From Actinomyces sp. oral taxon 414 (GTDB taxonomy: Bacteria; Actinomycetota; Actinomycetes; Actinomycetales; Actinomycetaceae), in contig NZ_CP012590.1 of assembly GCF_001278845.1 (NCBI RefSeq), forward strand, positions 992,001 to 1,056,000: 64,000 bases of DNA. Reading direction: 5' to 3'. The notes below the pieces were generated by a model, which did no database searches, was not told the DNA's origin, and saw only the letters and a program-made list of their open reading frames with translations. The first letter of the stretch is position 1. Each line of letters begins with the position of its first letter. Positions 51,310-60,306 of the stretch are shown one piece after another. The position numbers and the translations under genes were made by a program.

Positions 51310-52875
51310 ATGCCACATCCAGCGCCCACGTCGGTCATGGGCCTGTTCGACTCCGCCGCCGACGCGCTCGACACGGTCTCCGACCACCTGTACGGCCAGC
51401 TGCTGGCCTGGCTGCTCATCGCCGTCGGAATCTGGTTCACGATCCGCACCCGCGGCCTCCAATTCCGCCTGTTCGGGCAGATGCTGCGGGCGATCGCGGG
51501 CTCGCGCGAGGACAGCGGGGGCATCTCCTCCTTCCAGGCCTTCACCATCGGCCTGGCCTCGCGGGTGGGCACCGGCAATATCGTGGGCGTGGCCCTGGCC
51601 ATCACCCTGGGCGGACCGGGCGCCGTGTTCTGGATGTGGGTGGTGGCGCTGGTGGGCATGGCCACCGGGTTCATCGAGTCGACCCTGGCCCAGATGTACA
51701 AGATCCGCCACCCCGAGGGCACCTTCCGCGGCGGCCCCGCCTACTACATCAGCCGGGGCCTGGGGTCGAGGCGGTGGGCGGGCGTCTTCGCCGTCGTCAT
51801 CACCTTCGTCTTCGGCTTCGCCTACGAGGCCACCCAGGCCAACGCCATCTCCAAGGTCATGGAGGGGACCTTCGGCATGCCGCCCTGGGGGACCGCGATC
51901 GCCCTCATGGTCCTGGCCATGCCCGTCGTCGTCGGGGGCATCTCCATTGTGGCGCGCATCGCCGAGTGGATGGCCCCGCTCATGGCCGGCCTGTACGCCC
52001 TCATGGCGCTCGTCGTGCTCGTGCTCAACGCCGGCGCCATCCCCGGGGCGCTGTCCAGCATTATCTCCGGCGCTTTCGGGGTCGACCAGGCCGTCGCCGG
52101 CATTTCGGGGGGCTTCGCCGCGGCGGCCCTCAACGGCATTAAGCGGGGCCTGTTCTCCAACGAGGCGGGCGAGGGGTCGGTGCCCAACGCCGCGGCCACC
52201 GCCACCGTGGCCCACCCGGTCCAACAGGGCCTCATCCAGTCCCTGGGCGTGTTCGTCGACACCATTGTGGTGTGCACGGCCACCGCCCTGATCGTGCTGC
52301 TGTCGGGGGTCTACACCCCCGGGGGCACCAGGGCCCTGGCCGCCGTGGACCCGCAGGCCGCCAGGGACGCCGCCTCGACCCTGACCTCCTCCTCGATCGG
52401 CGCGGTCCTGGGGGACTGGACCGAGTACCTCATGGCGTTCATCATCTTCGTCTTCGCCTACTCCTCGCTGCTGGGCAACTACACCTACGCCCAGGTCAAT
52501 ATGGACTTCCTGCGGGGCACGGGGCACAGGCACTACGCCCTGCGCCTCATGATCGTGGCGGCCGCCGGGATCGGGGCGGTGGCCTCGCTGAACTTCGTGT
52601 GGAACCTGTCCGACGTCGTCATGGGCCTGATGGCGATCATCAATATCGTGTCCATCGTCCTGCTGGGCAAGTGGGCCTTCGGCGCCCTGGCCGACTGGGA
52701 GGACCAGAGGCGGCGCCTGGCCGCCGGGCAGATCGACGAGATCCGCTTCGTGGCCGAGGACAACCCGCACCTGCCCGGTGAGCTGCCCGGGACGGTGTGG
52801 AGCCGGGCCGACGCCGGACGGATCGCACCGCTGGCCGAGCCGGGGCGCGACCCCCACGGCGCCGCCCGGCCCTGA
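51310..52875 (+). CDS. AGCS sodium:alanine/glycine symporter, paralogue 4
   Basis: ATG 51310 follows a GGAGG site and gives 521 residues beginning MPHPAPTSVMGLFDSA. The family motifs are complete: GGISSFQAFTIGLASRVGTGN, FRGGPAYYISRGLGS, KRGLFSNEAGEGSVPNAAATA, SLGVFVDTIVVCTATA. The tail is FVAEDNPHLPGELPGTVW. A 160-base gap with no obvious terminator separates it from paralogue 3. It is the last of four AGCS genes in a row. Confidence 0.93.
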   Translation: MPHPAPTSVMGLFDSAADALDTVSDHLYGQLLAWLLIAVGIWFTIRTRGLQFRLFGQMLRAIAGSREDSGGISSFQAFTIGLASRVGTGNIVGVALAITLGGPGAVFWMWVVALVGMATGFIESTLAQMYKIRHPEGTFRGGPAYYISRGLGSRRWAGVFAVVITFVFGFAYEATQANAISKVMEGTFGMPPWGTAIALMVLAMPVVVGGISIVARIAEWMAPLMAGLYALMALVVLVLNAGAIPGALSSIISGAFGVDQAVAGISGGFAAAALNGIKRGLFSNEAGEGSVPNAAATATVAHPVQQGLIQSLGVFVDTIVVCTATALIVLLSGVYTPGGTRALAAVDPQAARDAASTLTSSSIGAVLGDWTEYLMAFIIFVFAYSSLLGNYTYAQVNMDFLRGTGHRHYALRLMIVAAAGIGAVASLNFVWNLSDVVMGLMAIINIVSIVLLGKWAFGALADWEDQRRRLAAGQIDEIRFVAEDNPHLPGELPGTVWSRADAGRIAPLAEPGRDPHGAARP

Positions 52876-52995
52876 CGGCGGGGTCGGGTCCCGGCGCCGG
52901 TCCGCCGCACCGCCCCGGCGGCCGGCCAGCAGTGCCGCGGCGCCGGTCCGCCGCGATGCCGGGGCGGGCGCGGGGATCGCGCGTACGCTGCGGGC

Positions 52996-53820
52996 ATGAA
53001 GATCGCGCGCTTCTCCACCGGTGACGAGCTCCGCTACGGCGTTGTCGAGGGCCTGCCCGCCGGCGAGTCCTGCCCCTCGGGCGAGTCCGGGGGCCGCCTC
53101 ATCGTCCTCAGGGGCGACCCCCTCTACACCCCGCCCGAAGCCACCGGCGAGATCGTGCCCCTGGACGAGGTCCGGCTCGTCTCCCCGGTCATCCCGCGCT
53201 CCAAGGTCATCGGCATCGGCAAGAACTACGCGGCCCACGCCGCGGAAATGGGCGGGGCGGCACCGGACGAGCCCATTGTCTTCCTCAAGCCCAACACCGC
53301 CGTCATCGGCCCCGACGCCCCCGTCGTCCTGCCCCCCTGGAGCCGGGAGGTCCACTACGAGGGGGAGCTCGCCGTCGTCATCAAATCACTGGCCAAGGAC
53401 GTCGACGCCGCCGACGCCGCCCGGGTGATCCTCGGCTACACGGTCGCCAACGACGTCTCCGCCCGCGACCGCCAGGGCGAGGAGGCCACCTGGGTGCGGG
53501 CCAAGGCCTTCGACACCTCCTGCCCGCTGGGCCCCTGGATCGAGATCCCCGAACCCGGCTCCGACGACGGCTTCGACCCCGCGCGCGCCGTCATCCGCAC
53601 CCGGGTCGACGGCGCCGTCGTCCAGGAGGGCACGACGGCGGACATGATCACCCCCGTCCCCGAGCTCATCGCCCTGGTCTCGCGCATCTTCACGCTCCTG
53701 CCCGGAGACGTGATCCTCACCGGCACCCCCGCGGGCGTCGGCGAGATCCGCGCCGGCCAGCGCGTGGAGGTCGGCGTGGAGGGCATCGGGCGCTTCTCCA
53801 ACCCCGTCGTGCGCCGCTAG
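52996..53820 (+). CDS. fumarylacetoacetate hydrolase family protein
   Basis: A 274-residue FAH-fold protein. The catalytic core reads VIGIGKNYAAHAAEMG, FLKPNTAVIGPDAPVVLPPWS, HYEGELAVVIKSLAKDV (metal-binding Glu pair), YTVANDVSARDRQG, GPWIEIPEPGSDD, and LLPGDVILTGTPAGVGEI. Members act as 2-hydroxyhepta-2,4-dienedioate isomerases, acylpyruvases or oxaloacetate decarboxylases, so the precise reaction is open. ATG 52996 precedes the fold directly. It overlaps no neighbour, but MalY on the opposite strand ends 120 bases away. Confidence 0.9.
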   Translation: MKIARFSTGDELRYGVVEGLPAGESCPSGESGGRLIVLRGDPLYTPPEATGEIVPLDEVRLVSPVIPRSKVIGIGKNYAAHAAEMGGAAPDEPIVFLKPNTAVIGPDAPVVLPPWSREVHYEGELAVVIKSLAKDVDAADAARVILGYTVANDVSARDRQGEEATWVRAKAFDTSCPLGPWIEIPEPGSDDGFDPARAVIRTRVDGAVVQEGTTADMITPVPELIALVSRIFTLLPGDVILTGTPAGVGEIRAGQRVEVGVEGIGRFSNPVVRR

Positions 53821-53860
53821 ACGGGCCCGGCCGGCTCTCCCGGCCGATTCGCGGCGCCAC

Positions 53861-53928
53861 TGGCCTCGCACTCCCGCCAGCCTCATGCTCCCGCTGACCT
53901 CGCACTCCCGCCAGCCTCATGCTTCCGC
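53861..53928. repeat. tandem 34-bp repeat, two units
   Basis: Units 53861-53894 and 53895-53928 (tggcctcgcactcccgccag...) differ at two positions and are followed by a partial third. They fill the gap between the convergent FAH and MalY genes. Confidence 0.85.
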
Positions 53929-53940
53929 TGGCCTTCCGCT

Positions 53941-55215
53941 TCAGCCGGCCCGGCCCCGCGCCCGGGCGATGGCGCCGCGCAGGCGCGCGACGGTCTGCTC
54001 CTCGATGCCCCGCCCCGTGGCCAGGTTGAGGCGGCAGAAGGCGTCGAAGCCGGCGCCGAAGGCGCGCCCCGCGCTCATCGCCACCCCCGCCTCGTCCAGG
54101 AACCAGCGGGCCGGGTCAACGCCGTCGGGCAGGTCCAGGCCGGAGAAGTCGAGCCAGGCCAGGTAGGAGCCGGTGGGCACCGTGACCCCGACGCCCTCGA
54201 CGCCGTCGAGCCCCTCGCGCACCAGCTCGCCATTGGCGCGCACGTAGGCGCGCACTGTCCGGTTCCACGCCAGTCCCTCCCCGCTCAGGGCGGCCGTCGT
54301 CGCCAGTGCGCCCAGGACGCCCGCCTCGTCGGCGAGGCGGGCCGAGTGCGGCTGGGCCCGCCAGGCGCGCCGGGCCCCGTCGGCGGCGATAAGCTGGGCG
54401 CACTTGAGCCCCGGGACGTTCCAGCCCTTGGACACCGCCGTGGCCGTGAAGGTCAGGTCCGCCGACGCCGCCGGCCGGGAGGCGTAGGGGATGTGGCGCG
54501 CCGCGGGGTCCAGGATCAGGCTGGAGTGGATCTCGTCGGCGAAGACCACCGTCCCGTGGCGGGCGGACAGCGCTGCGACGGCGTCGAGCTCGGCCGCCTC
54601 GAACACCCGCCCCACCGGGTTCCACGGGTGGCACAGGATCAACAGCCCGGCGCCGTCGGCCATGGCCGCCTCGATGGCCTCCAGGTCCAGGGTCCAGCGG
54701 GGGCGCCCGTCCGCCCCGGCGGCGCGCAGGGCCGGCACCTGCAGGCACTGGCGCCCGTGCAGGGCGGGTATGGACAGGAACGGCATGTACGCCGGCGTGG
54801 GCACGATCACGGGCGAGCCGGGCCGCGTGTGGTGGGCGATGATCGAGTGCAGGGCGGACAGGACGTCGGGCAGGAGCGAAATCGCCCCGGCGTCCACGTC
54901 CCAGCCCAGCTGCTCGCGCTGGTGGGTCGCGACGGCCTCGCGGACCCGTCGGGCCAGGTCGACGGGCATGTACCCCAGGAGGCCGTCGTCAACGGCCCGG
55001 TGCAGCGCCGCGCCGACGACGGGAGCCGTGCCCAGGTCCATTTCGGCCACCCAGGCGGCGATGATGTCGCCGGGGTGGCGGGTCCACTTGAGCGAGCCGC
55101 GCCGGCGCATCTGCTGGGCGGTCAGGGCGTCCCACGCGGCGGCGAGCGCCTCGGGGGAGTCGTCGGCGGAGTCGTCGGCGGGGTCGTCGGGGCGGGAGGG
55201 CCGGGCGCGCGTCAC
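53941..55215 (-). CDS. MalY/PatB-type cystathionine beta-lyase aminotransferase
   Basis: The 424-residue PLP enzyme has Lys263 in TAVSKGWNVPGLKCA, the Asp in VFADEIHSSLIL, and HPWNPVGRVF, as in the MalY/PatB branch. It also has the N-terminal TRHPGDIIAAWVAEMD with the aromatic-acidic signature. It would cleave cystathionine or other C-S bonds to homocysteine, pyruvate and ammonia. The first 35 residues are Asp/Ser/Ala-rich and probably disordered; a start at a later codon is possible. It is convergent with the FAH gene. Confidence 0.9.
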   Translation of the reverse strand: MTRARPSRPDDPADDSADDSPEALAAAWDALTAQQMRRRGSLKWTRHPGDIIAAWVAEMDLGTAPVVGAALHRAVDDGLLGYMPVDLARRVREAVATHQREQLGWDVDAGAISLLPDVLSALHSIIAHHTRPGSPVIVPTPAYMPFLSIPALHGRQCLQVPALRAAGADGRPRWTLDLEAIEAAMADGAGLLILCHPWNPVGRVFEAAELDAVAALSARHGTVVFADEIHSSLILDPAARHIPYASRPAASADLTFTATAVSKGWNVPGLKCAQLIAADGARRAWRAQPHSARLADEAGVLGALATTAALSGEGLAWNRTVRAYVRANGELVREGLDGVEGVGVTVPTGSYLAWLDFSGLDLPDGVDPARWFLDEAGVAMSAGRAFGAGFDAFCRLNLATGRGIEEQTVARLRGAIARARGRAG

Positions 55216-55261
55216 GGGGCGAGTGTAGAGGGGCGGGCGACCCGCGGGCCGGGCGGGGCCC

Positions 55262-56032
55262 TCAGGTCTTGTCCGGGGAGGTGCCGGAGGGCCTGCCGTC
55301 GTCCATTTTCGCCGGACCGGAGCCGACCACGGCCGTGTCGTCCAGGAGCTGCTTCATCTCCGTCGCGGAGTAGGAGCCGGTCTGGCAGGTGTACGTCAGG
55401 ATGACGGCGGTGGGCGTGTCGATCGTGGTGAAGGCCCGCACCCAGGTGGTGGCCCGGAGGGCGACGTCCTGGCGGGTGTAGGTCGAATCGATCCGGACCA
55501 TCTCGATGGTCTCGCCCGAGGGGCTGCTCCTGATGTCCTCGGAGTCGCTCATGGTGGACTGGACGTCGGTGCTCTGGCTGCTGATCGAGTCCTCCCACTG
55601 CCGGGCCAGGTCCTCGCTGTCGGCGCGGTCGCCGTTGCCCGACGGGGAGAAGAGGTTCTGGCTGCTGGTGTAGTTGCAGCTGTGGCTCTTGGTGAGCTGG
55701 TTGAGGCCGTCCTCGTCCTGGATCGTCGGCTCCCAGCCCTCGGCGGCGGACGGGAGGCTCCAGTGGGCACCACCCGACGCCCCGGTGCTCGGCGCGGGCG
55801 CGGAGCTGGTCGGGGCGGGCGCGGACCTGGACCTGGTCGGGGCGGGCGCCGGGGAGCCGGAGGGGGTGCGGGCGGGAGTGGTCCGTCCGGCGGGGGACGG
55901 CACGTCCTGCACGGCAATGGGCTCGCCCCCGCAGGCCGCGAGCGCTCCGCCCGCCAGTCCGGCGCAGAGCAGGAGACCGACCGCGCGGTGGCCGGCGGCG
56001 CGCATCCTTGACGTGGGGCGGGGTGGGTGCAT
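55262..56032 (-). CDS. secreted lipoprotein of unknown function
   Basis: ATG 56032 gives 256 residues with a signal RAVGLLLCAGLAGGALAAC and an LAAC lipobox. A long Pro/Ser/Ala/Thr linker (TPSGSPAPAPTRSRSAP) and a globular part follow (NQLTKSHSCNYTSSQNLF, IDSTYTRQDVALRATTWVRAF, TPTAVILTYTCQTGSYSATE). Two cysteines may form a disulphide. It resembles in plan, but not obviously in sequence, the lipoprotein at 58921-59709 on the other side of gltX. Its family is not recognised. Confidence 0.75.
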   Translation of the reverse strand: MHPPRPTSRMRAAGHRAVGLLLCAGLAGGALAACGGEPIAVQDVPSPAGRTTPARTPSGSPAPAPTRSRSAPAPTSSAPAPSTGASGGAHWSLPSAAEGWEPTIQDEDGLNQLTKSHSCNYTSSQNLFSPSGNGDRADSEDLARQWEDSISSQSTDVQSTMSDSEDIRSSPSGETIEMVRIDSTYTRQDVALRATTWVRAFTTIDTPTAVILTYTCQTGSYSATEMKQLLDDTAVVGSGPAKMDDGRPSGTSPDKT

Positions 56033-56162
56033 GGCGTGCCTCCGGGGGACGGGACGGCGGGCGACGGCGGTCGCGGCCGCCGCCGACGGGACAGGGCGAC
56101 GGTAACCCCTGCCGCGGGGCACCCGCCAGGGGGTGCGGCCCGGGCGCTAGGCTGGTCCCATC

Positions 56163-57725
56163 ATGACTGACACCGCCTCCGCCCCCGTCCCCGCCGTCGG
56201 CCCGAACCCGGTCCGGGTGCGCTTCTGCCCCTCGCCCACGGGAATCCCGCACGTCGGCATGGTCCGCACCTGCCTGTTCAACTGGGCCTGGGCCCGTCAC
56301 ACCGGCGGCACCTTCGTGTTCCGCATCGAGGACACCGACGCCGCCCGCGACTCCGAGGAGTCCCTCGCGGCCATCCTGGACTCCCTGGCCTGGCTGGGCC
56401 TGGACTGGGACGAGGGCGTCGGCAAGGGCGGGCCCCACGCGCCCTACCGCCAGTCCCAGCGCATGGGCCTGTACGAGGAGGTCGTCGCCGAGCTGCTGGA
56501 GGCCGGCTACCTGTACGAGTCCTTCTCCACACCTGAGGAGGTCGAGGCCCGCCACCGCGCCGCCGGGCGCGACCCCAAGCTCGGCTACGACGGGTACGAC
56601 CGCGACCTGACCGAAGCGCAGAGGGACGCCCTGCGGGCCGCGGGCCGCGAGCCCGTCCTGCGCATGCGCATGCCCGATGAGGACATCACCTTCACCGACC
56701 TGGTGCGCGGCCCCATCACCTTCAGGGCCGGGTCCGTGCCCGACTACGTCGTCATGCGCGCCGGCGGGGACCCGCTTTACACGCTGGTCAACCCCGTCGA
56801 CGACGCCGCCATGGGCATCACCCACGTGCTGCGCGGGGAGGACCTGCTGTCCTCCACGCCCCGCCAGATCGCCCTGTACCGCGCCCTGATCGCCATTGGC
56901 CGGGCGCGGTTCGTGCCCGAGTTCGGCCACCTGCCCTACGTCATGGGCCAGGGCAATCGGAAGCTGTCCAAGCGCGACCCCCAGTCCAACCTCCTCATCC
57001 ACCGCTACCGCGGCATGATCCCCGAGGGCCTGCTCAACTATCTGGCGCTGCTGGGCTGGTCCCTGTCCAAGGACCGCGACGTTTTCAGTCGCGAGGAGAT
57101 GGTCGAGGCCTTCGACATCCATGACGTGGTCCCCAACCCGGCCCGCTTCGACCCCGTCAAGTGCGAGGCCATCAACGCCGAGCAGGTGCGGGCGCTGGAG
57201 GCGGACGACTTCCGCGACCGCCTGGTGCCCCATCTCGCCGACGCCCTCCCCGACCCGACGGGCCAGACGGCGCCGGCGCCCCTGGTCTCGGCGGCCTCCT
57301 TCGAGGCCCTCACGCGTCGCGAGCAGGAGATCCTCACCGCCGCCGCCCCCCTCATCCAGACACGCATCCAGCTGCTACGCGAGTGCCGGGACATGCTCGG
57401 CTTCCTCTTCGTGGACGACGCCGACCTCGTCATGGACGATGCGGCCTTGGGCAAGCTCGGGGACTCCGCCCCGGCGGTCCTGGACGCCGCCATTAGCGCC
57501 CTGGAGGGCCTGGACGGCGCCGGGTGGACGACGGCGCGCCTGGAGGAGTCGTTGCGGGCGGCCATCGTGGAGGGCCTGGGCATCAAGCCGCGCCTGGCCT
57601 TCGGGCCGCTGCGCGTGGCCGTCACCGGTCGGCGCGTCTCCCCGCCCCTGTTCGAGTCCATGGAGATCCTGGGGGCGGACTCGACCCTGGCGCGCCTGCG
57701 CTCCCTGCGCGCGCGCCTGGGCTGA
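56163..57725 (+). CDS. gltX: glutamyl-tRNA synthetase
   Basis: The 520-residue class-I synthetase has the HIGH-like motif [11 protein letters not shown] (residues 30-33 HVGM) and the KMSKS-like RKLSKRDPQ. It has [21 protein letters not shown] in the connecting domain and an ordinary anticodon-binding C-terminus. It charges tRNA-Glu and, where gatCAB is present, also tRNA-Gln. The window's tRNA-Gln and two tRNA-Glu genes lie 2.2-2.5 kb downstream. Start ATG 56163 is good. A region of long inverted repeats begins 59 bases after its stop. Confidence 0.97.
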   Translation: MTDTASAPVPAVGPNPVRVRFCPSPTGIPHVGMVRTCLFNWAWARHTGGTFVFRIEDTDAARDSEESLAAILDSLAWLGLDWDEGVGKGGPHAPYRQSQRMGLYEEVVAELLEAGYLYESFSTPEEVEARHRAAGRDPKLGYDGYDRDLTEAQRDALRAAGREPVLRMRMPDEDITFTDLVRGPITFRAGSVPDYVVMRAGGDPLYTLVNPVDDAAMGITHVLRGEDLLSSTPRQIALYRALIAIGRARFVPEFGHLPYVMGQGNRKLSKRDPQSNLLIHRYRGMIPEGLLNYLALLGWSLSKDRDVFSREEMVEAFDIHDVVPNPARFDPVKCEAINAEQVRALEADDFRDRLVPHLADALPDPTGQTAPAPLVSAASFEALTRREQEILTAAAPLIQTRIQLLRECRDMLGFLFVDDADLVMDDAALGKLGDSAPAVLDAAISALEGLDGAGWTTARLEESLRAAIVEGLGIKPRLAFGPLRVAVTGRRVSPPLFESMEILGADSTLARLRSLRARLG

Positions 57726-57784
57726 GCCGGCCCGGGCCCAGGCCCGCTCCTGGCCCCATCCTGGCCCCATCCCGGCCCCTCTCC

Positions 57785-58074
57785 GGTTCCGCCCCGGCCC
57801 GGGGGCTCGGTATGTCCTCCGCCGGAGCCCTCTCCGGCCTCATCCGGGCCCTTCCCGGCTCCGGTCCCGTCCGGGCCCCGTCCCGACCTCATCCCCGGTC
57901 CCGTCCGCCCCCCTGGGGGAGTCGATTCGATGATGTCACCTCAGCTCGCATTGTGCGAGGTGAGCTCGCACGAATCGAGCTGAGGTGGATTTCGTCAAGC
58001 TGAGCTCGCATCGTGCGAGCTGAGCTCACATTGTGCGAGCTGAGCTCGCATGGCGTGAGCCGGGCCCAGCGCGC
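57785..58074 (+). repeat. left arm of a long inverted repeat
   Basis: Bases 57785-58011 are, as far as I can read, a perfect 227-bp reverse complement of 58498-58724. A further 23 bp (58052-58074) pairs with 58475-58497. This arm has two extra 20-bp units (58012-58051). It begins 59 bases after gltX. Confidence 0.9.
57998..58057 (+). repeat. tandem 20-bp repeat, three units
   Basis: Units at 57998, 58018 and 58038 begin AGCTGAGCTC and end with GTGCG or similar; AGCTGAGCTCGCATCGTGCG is the consensus. Each unit is close to self-complementary (gagctc). The right arm at 58498 has only one such unit, so unit number changed after the inversion or duplication. Confidence 0.8.
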
Positions 58075-58385
58075 TCCGGTTCGTCTCGTGCCGGCCGGGT
58101 TCGTGCAGGTCCGCGGTGGGCGGCGTGTTCCGGATCGCGGGTTCGTCTGGGTCGTGCCCCCGGCGGCGTCGAGACGCATCAGACGCGTCGTCGCCCCTCG
58201 CGCGGGTTCGCCGCTGCAAGGCGCCGGGCGTGCCCCTCGGGGAGGGGCCCATCGACTCGAGGACCGGGCGCATCTTTGGGTGTGGCGGTGGTTCCCGCCG
58301 ATCCGCCGGACCCCTGACGGCGACCACCGCCAGCCCCGGGGGCCGCGAGACACCGGAGCACGGCCCCGGGGCGACGCCCGAACGG

Positions 58386-58474
58386 GGGGCGGTGCTGGTC
58401 GCCGGTGACGTCCACGGGGACATCCGCACCGCCGCCGGGGTCATCGGACCCGGGCCCGCACCAACCGCACCGAC
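58386..58474 (+). pseudogene. possible metallophosphoesterase N-terminal fragment
   Basis: In the centre of the inverted repeat one frame reads GAVLVAGDVHGDIRTAAGVI. This matches the first beta-strand and GDxHG metal motif of calcineurin-like phosphoesterases. The rest of the family sequence is missing because the right arm of the inverted repeat follows. It may be a truncated gene, or coincidence; evidence is a single motif. Confidence 0.3.
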
Positions 58475-58724
58475 GCGCGCTGGGCCCGGCTCACGCCATG
58501 CGAGCTCAGCTTGACGAAATCCACCTCAGCTCGATTCGTGCGAGCTCACCTCGCACAATGCGAGCTGAGGTGACATCATCGAATCGACTCCCCCAGGGGG
58601 GCGGACGGGACCGGGGATGAGGTCGGGACGGGGCCCGGACGGGACCGGAGCCGGGAAGGGCCCGGATGAGGCCGGAGAGGGCTCCGGCGGAGGACATACC
58701 GAGCCCCCGGGCCGGGGCGGAACC
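58475..58724 (-). repeat. right arm of the long inverted repeat
   Basis: It mirrors 57785-58074 except for the 40-bp of extra units in the left arm. The centre (58075-58474) is unrelated GC-rich sequence, so the whole is a 940-bp structure with the plan of a composite insertion or a stalled-fork inversion product. Confidence 0.9.
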
Positions 58725-58753
58725 AGAAAGGGGCCGGGGCGGGACCGGAAAGG

Positions 58754-58822
58754 GGTCCGGAAGGGGCCAGGGGAGGGGTCCGGAAGGGGCCAGGGGAGGG
58801 GTCCGGAAGGGGCCAGGGGAGG
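58754..58822. repeat. tandem 23-bp repeat, three units
   Basis: The unit ggtccggaaggggccagggg(agg) occurs three times without change at 58754, 58777 and 58800. It lies between the inverted repeat and the 3' end of the lipoprotein gene. Confidence 0.88.
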
Positions 58823-58920
58823 GACCAGGTGCGGCTGGCGCGGCCGCGGGCGGCCGGACCCGCCCCCGCCGGCACCGCCGTGCCGATCCTCGGCCTCCGG
58901 GTCACCCTCCGGTGAGAGGC

Positions 58921-59709
58921 TCACTGTCCCATGGCGCCGGCGCTCAGCCCCTCGATGCGGATGCCGGAGAGGATCTCGTGCCACTGGTCCGGGCTCATCT
59001 GATCGCCGTCGACGCACATGAGCAGGGCGGCGAAGTTGAGTCCGGCGGTGCTCACGGCGCGCGCGAAGCGGTAGCCGGTCACGGCGGTGGCGCCGTCGGC
59101 CCAGTTGTAGGTCCCGGTGTAGGTGATGTTGTAACCCTCCATCGTGCCGCCGTCGTCGCGGACCAGGGAGACCCTCTCGCGGGAGGTCTCGGTGAAGGAA
59201 TCCACGTTCGACAGGCGGGTCCCCGCCAGGATCGAGCTCTTCTCCTCGTCCGAGAGGGGGGACAGGTGGGTCGTCTCGCTGATGTCGCGGACGATGAAGC
59301 CGATGCACCGGCCGGAGTAGGTGCGGTAGCCCTCGAGATTGCCCTGGGAGGTGATGGAGCTCTGGTTGGTCACCGAGTCGTCCTGGTACCAGTAGTCCCA
59401 GTTCTCGTTGTAGAACTTCAGGCTCGGCGCGGTCCAGGGGGTCGGGTCGGCGGTGGGGGCGCTCGTGGTCGGGTCGGCGGTGGGGGCCGCCGACGTCGTC
59501 CCGGGCGACGGCTGGTCGGTGCGCCGGCTCACGATGGGGCCGCGGTGCGCGGGCGACGACGGGGCGGAGGACCGGGTCTGCTCCGATTCGGTGGGGCCCT
59601 CGGACCGGGTGGAGCCGCGCCCGCCGCAGGCGCCCAGGGCGAGGCAGACGGTGAGGCACAGACCGGCGGCGAGGGCGCGGGCGGCGCGGCGCGGAAGGAA
59701 TCGGTGCAT
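58921..59709 (-). CDS. secreted lipoprotein with Ser/Thr-rich linker
   Basis: The 262-residue protein has a signal peptide (RALAAGLCLTVCLALGAC, lipobox LGAC). A Ser/Pro/Thr-rich linker with a direct repeat TTSAPTADPT and TSAAPTADPT follows. The globular domain reads NWDYWYQDDSVTNQSSIT, YRTYSGRCIGFIVRDI, NITYTGTYNWADGATAVTGYR, and ends with EILSGIRIEGLS. One Cys pair (GRCIGF, LMCVDG) could form a disulphide. It is unrecognised. The 3' end is close to the 23-bp repeat array. Confidence 0.76.
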   Translation of the reverse strand: MHRFLPRRAARALAAGLCLTVCLALGACGGRGSTRSEGPTESEQTRSSAPSSPAHRGPIVSRRTDQPSPGTTSAAPTADPTTSAPTADPTPWTAPSLKFYNENWDYWYQDDSVTNQSSITSQGNLEGYRTYSGRCIGFIVRDISETTHLSPLSDEEKSSILAGTRLSNVDSFTETSRERVSLVRDDGGTMEGYNITYTGTYNWADGATAVTGYRFARAVSTAGLNFAALLMCVDGDQMSPDQWHEILSGIRIEGLSAGAMGQ

Positions 59710-59911
59710 GGCGACCTCCGGGGATGGGGAGCGGATCGCCCGTCATCGGGCTACTGGCAGCAGTCTACGGGGCGCCGCGCGGGGGCGCGCCCCGCCGGCA
59801 CGGGGAGTTGTGTCCGCACTCACGTGTCCGGGATTTGTGGGGCGGGGGCGCCGCCGTGTAGATTACCTTCCGCTGCTCCGGGCGGTTGCGCCCGGTGGAG
59901 CGCCGATCCAG

Positions 59912-59983
59912 TGGGGTATGGTGTAATTGGCAACACAGGTGATTCTGGTTCATCCATTCTAGGTTCGAGTCCTGGTACCCCAG
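59912..59983 (+). tRNA. tRNA-Gln (anticodon CTG)
   Basis: Acceptor tggggta/tacccca, anticodon arm ggtga-ttctggt-tcatc (CTG), T-arm with ggttcgagtcc. No CCA is encoded. It reads CAG codons. Confidence 0.95.
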
Positions 59984-60055
59984 CGGAGAGCGGGGGAGTA
60001 TTTGGTCCGGCGCCACCGGTCCGGTATTCCCCGCCCGCCACAAGTGAATCACGAG

Positions 60056-60128
60056 GCCCCGTTCGTCTAGCGGCCCAGGACACCGCCCTCTCACGGCGGC
60101 AGCACCGGTTCAAATCCGGTACGGGGTA
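60056..60128 (+). tRNA. tRNA-Glu (anticodon CTC), copy 1
   Basis: Acceptor gccccgt/acggggt, anticodon arm gccct-ctcac region reading CTC, T-arm accggttcaaatccggt. CCA is not encoded. Confidence 0.95.
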
Positions 60129-60172
60129 CCGGCCGCGCCCGTGTGGCGCGGCCCGGGTGCGCGCACCCGCCG

Positions 60173-60245
60173 GCCCCGTTCGTCTAGCGGCCCAGGACAC
60201 CGCCCTCTCACGGCGGCAGCACCGGTTCAAATCCGGTACGGGGTA
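60173..60245 (+). tRNA. tRNA-Glu (anticodon CTC), copy 2
   Basis: Identical over its whole length to the gene at 60056-60128, 44 bases downstream of it. Confidence 0.95.
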
Positions 60246-60306
60246 CTCGCGCCCGGCCGCCCCGCGCGGCCGGGTTCTCGCGTCTTTGTGCCTATACACT
60301 GCGCGC

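Noticed and set aside
58526..59746. 406-codon minus-strand Arg/Pro-rich frame
   Set aside because: It is the shadow of the lipoprotein at 58921-59709 extended through tandem and inverted repeats.
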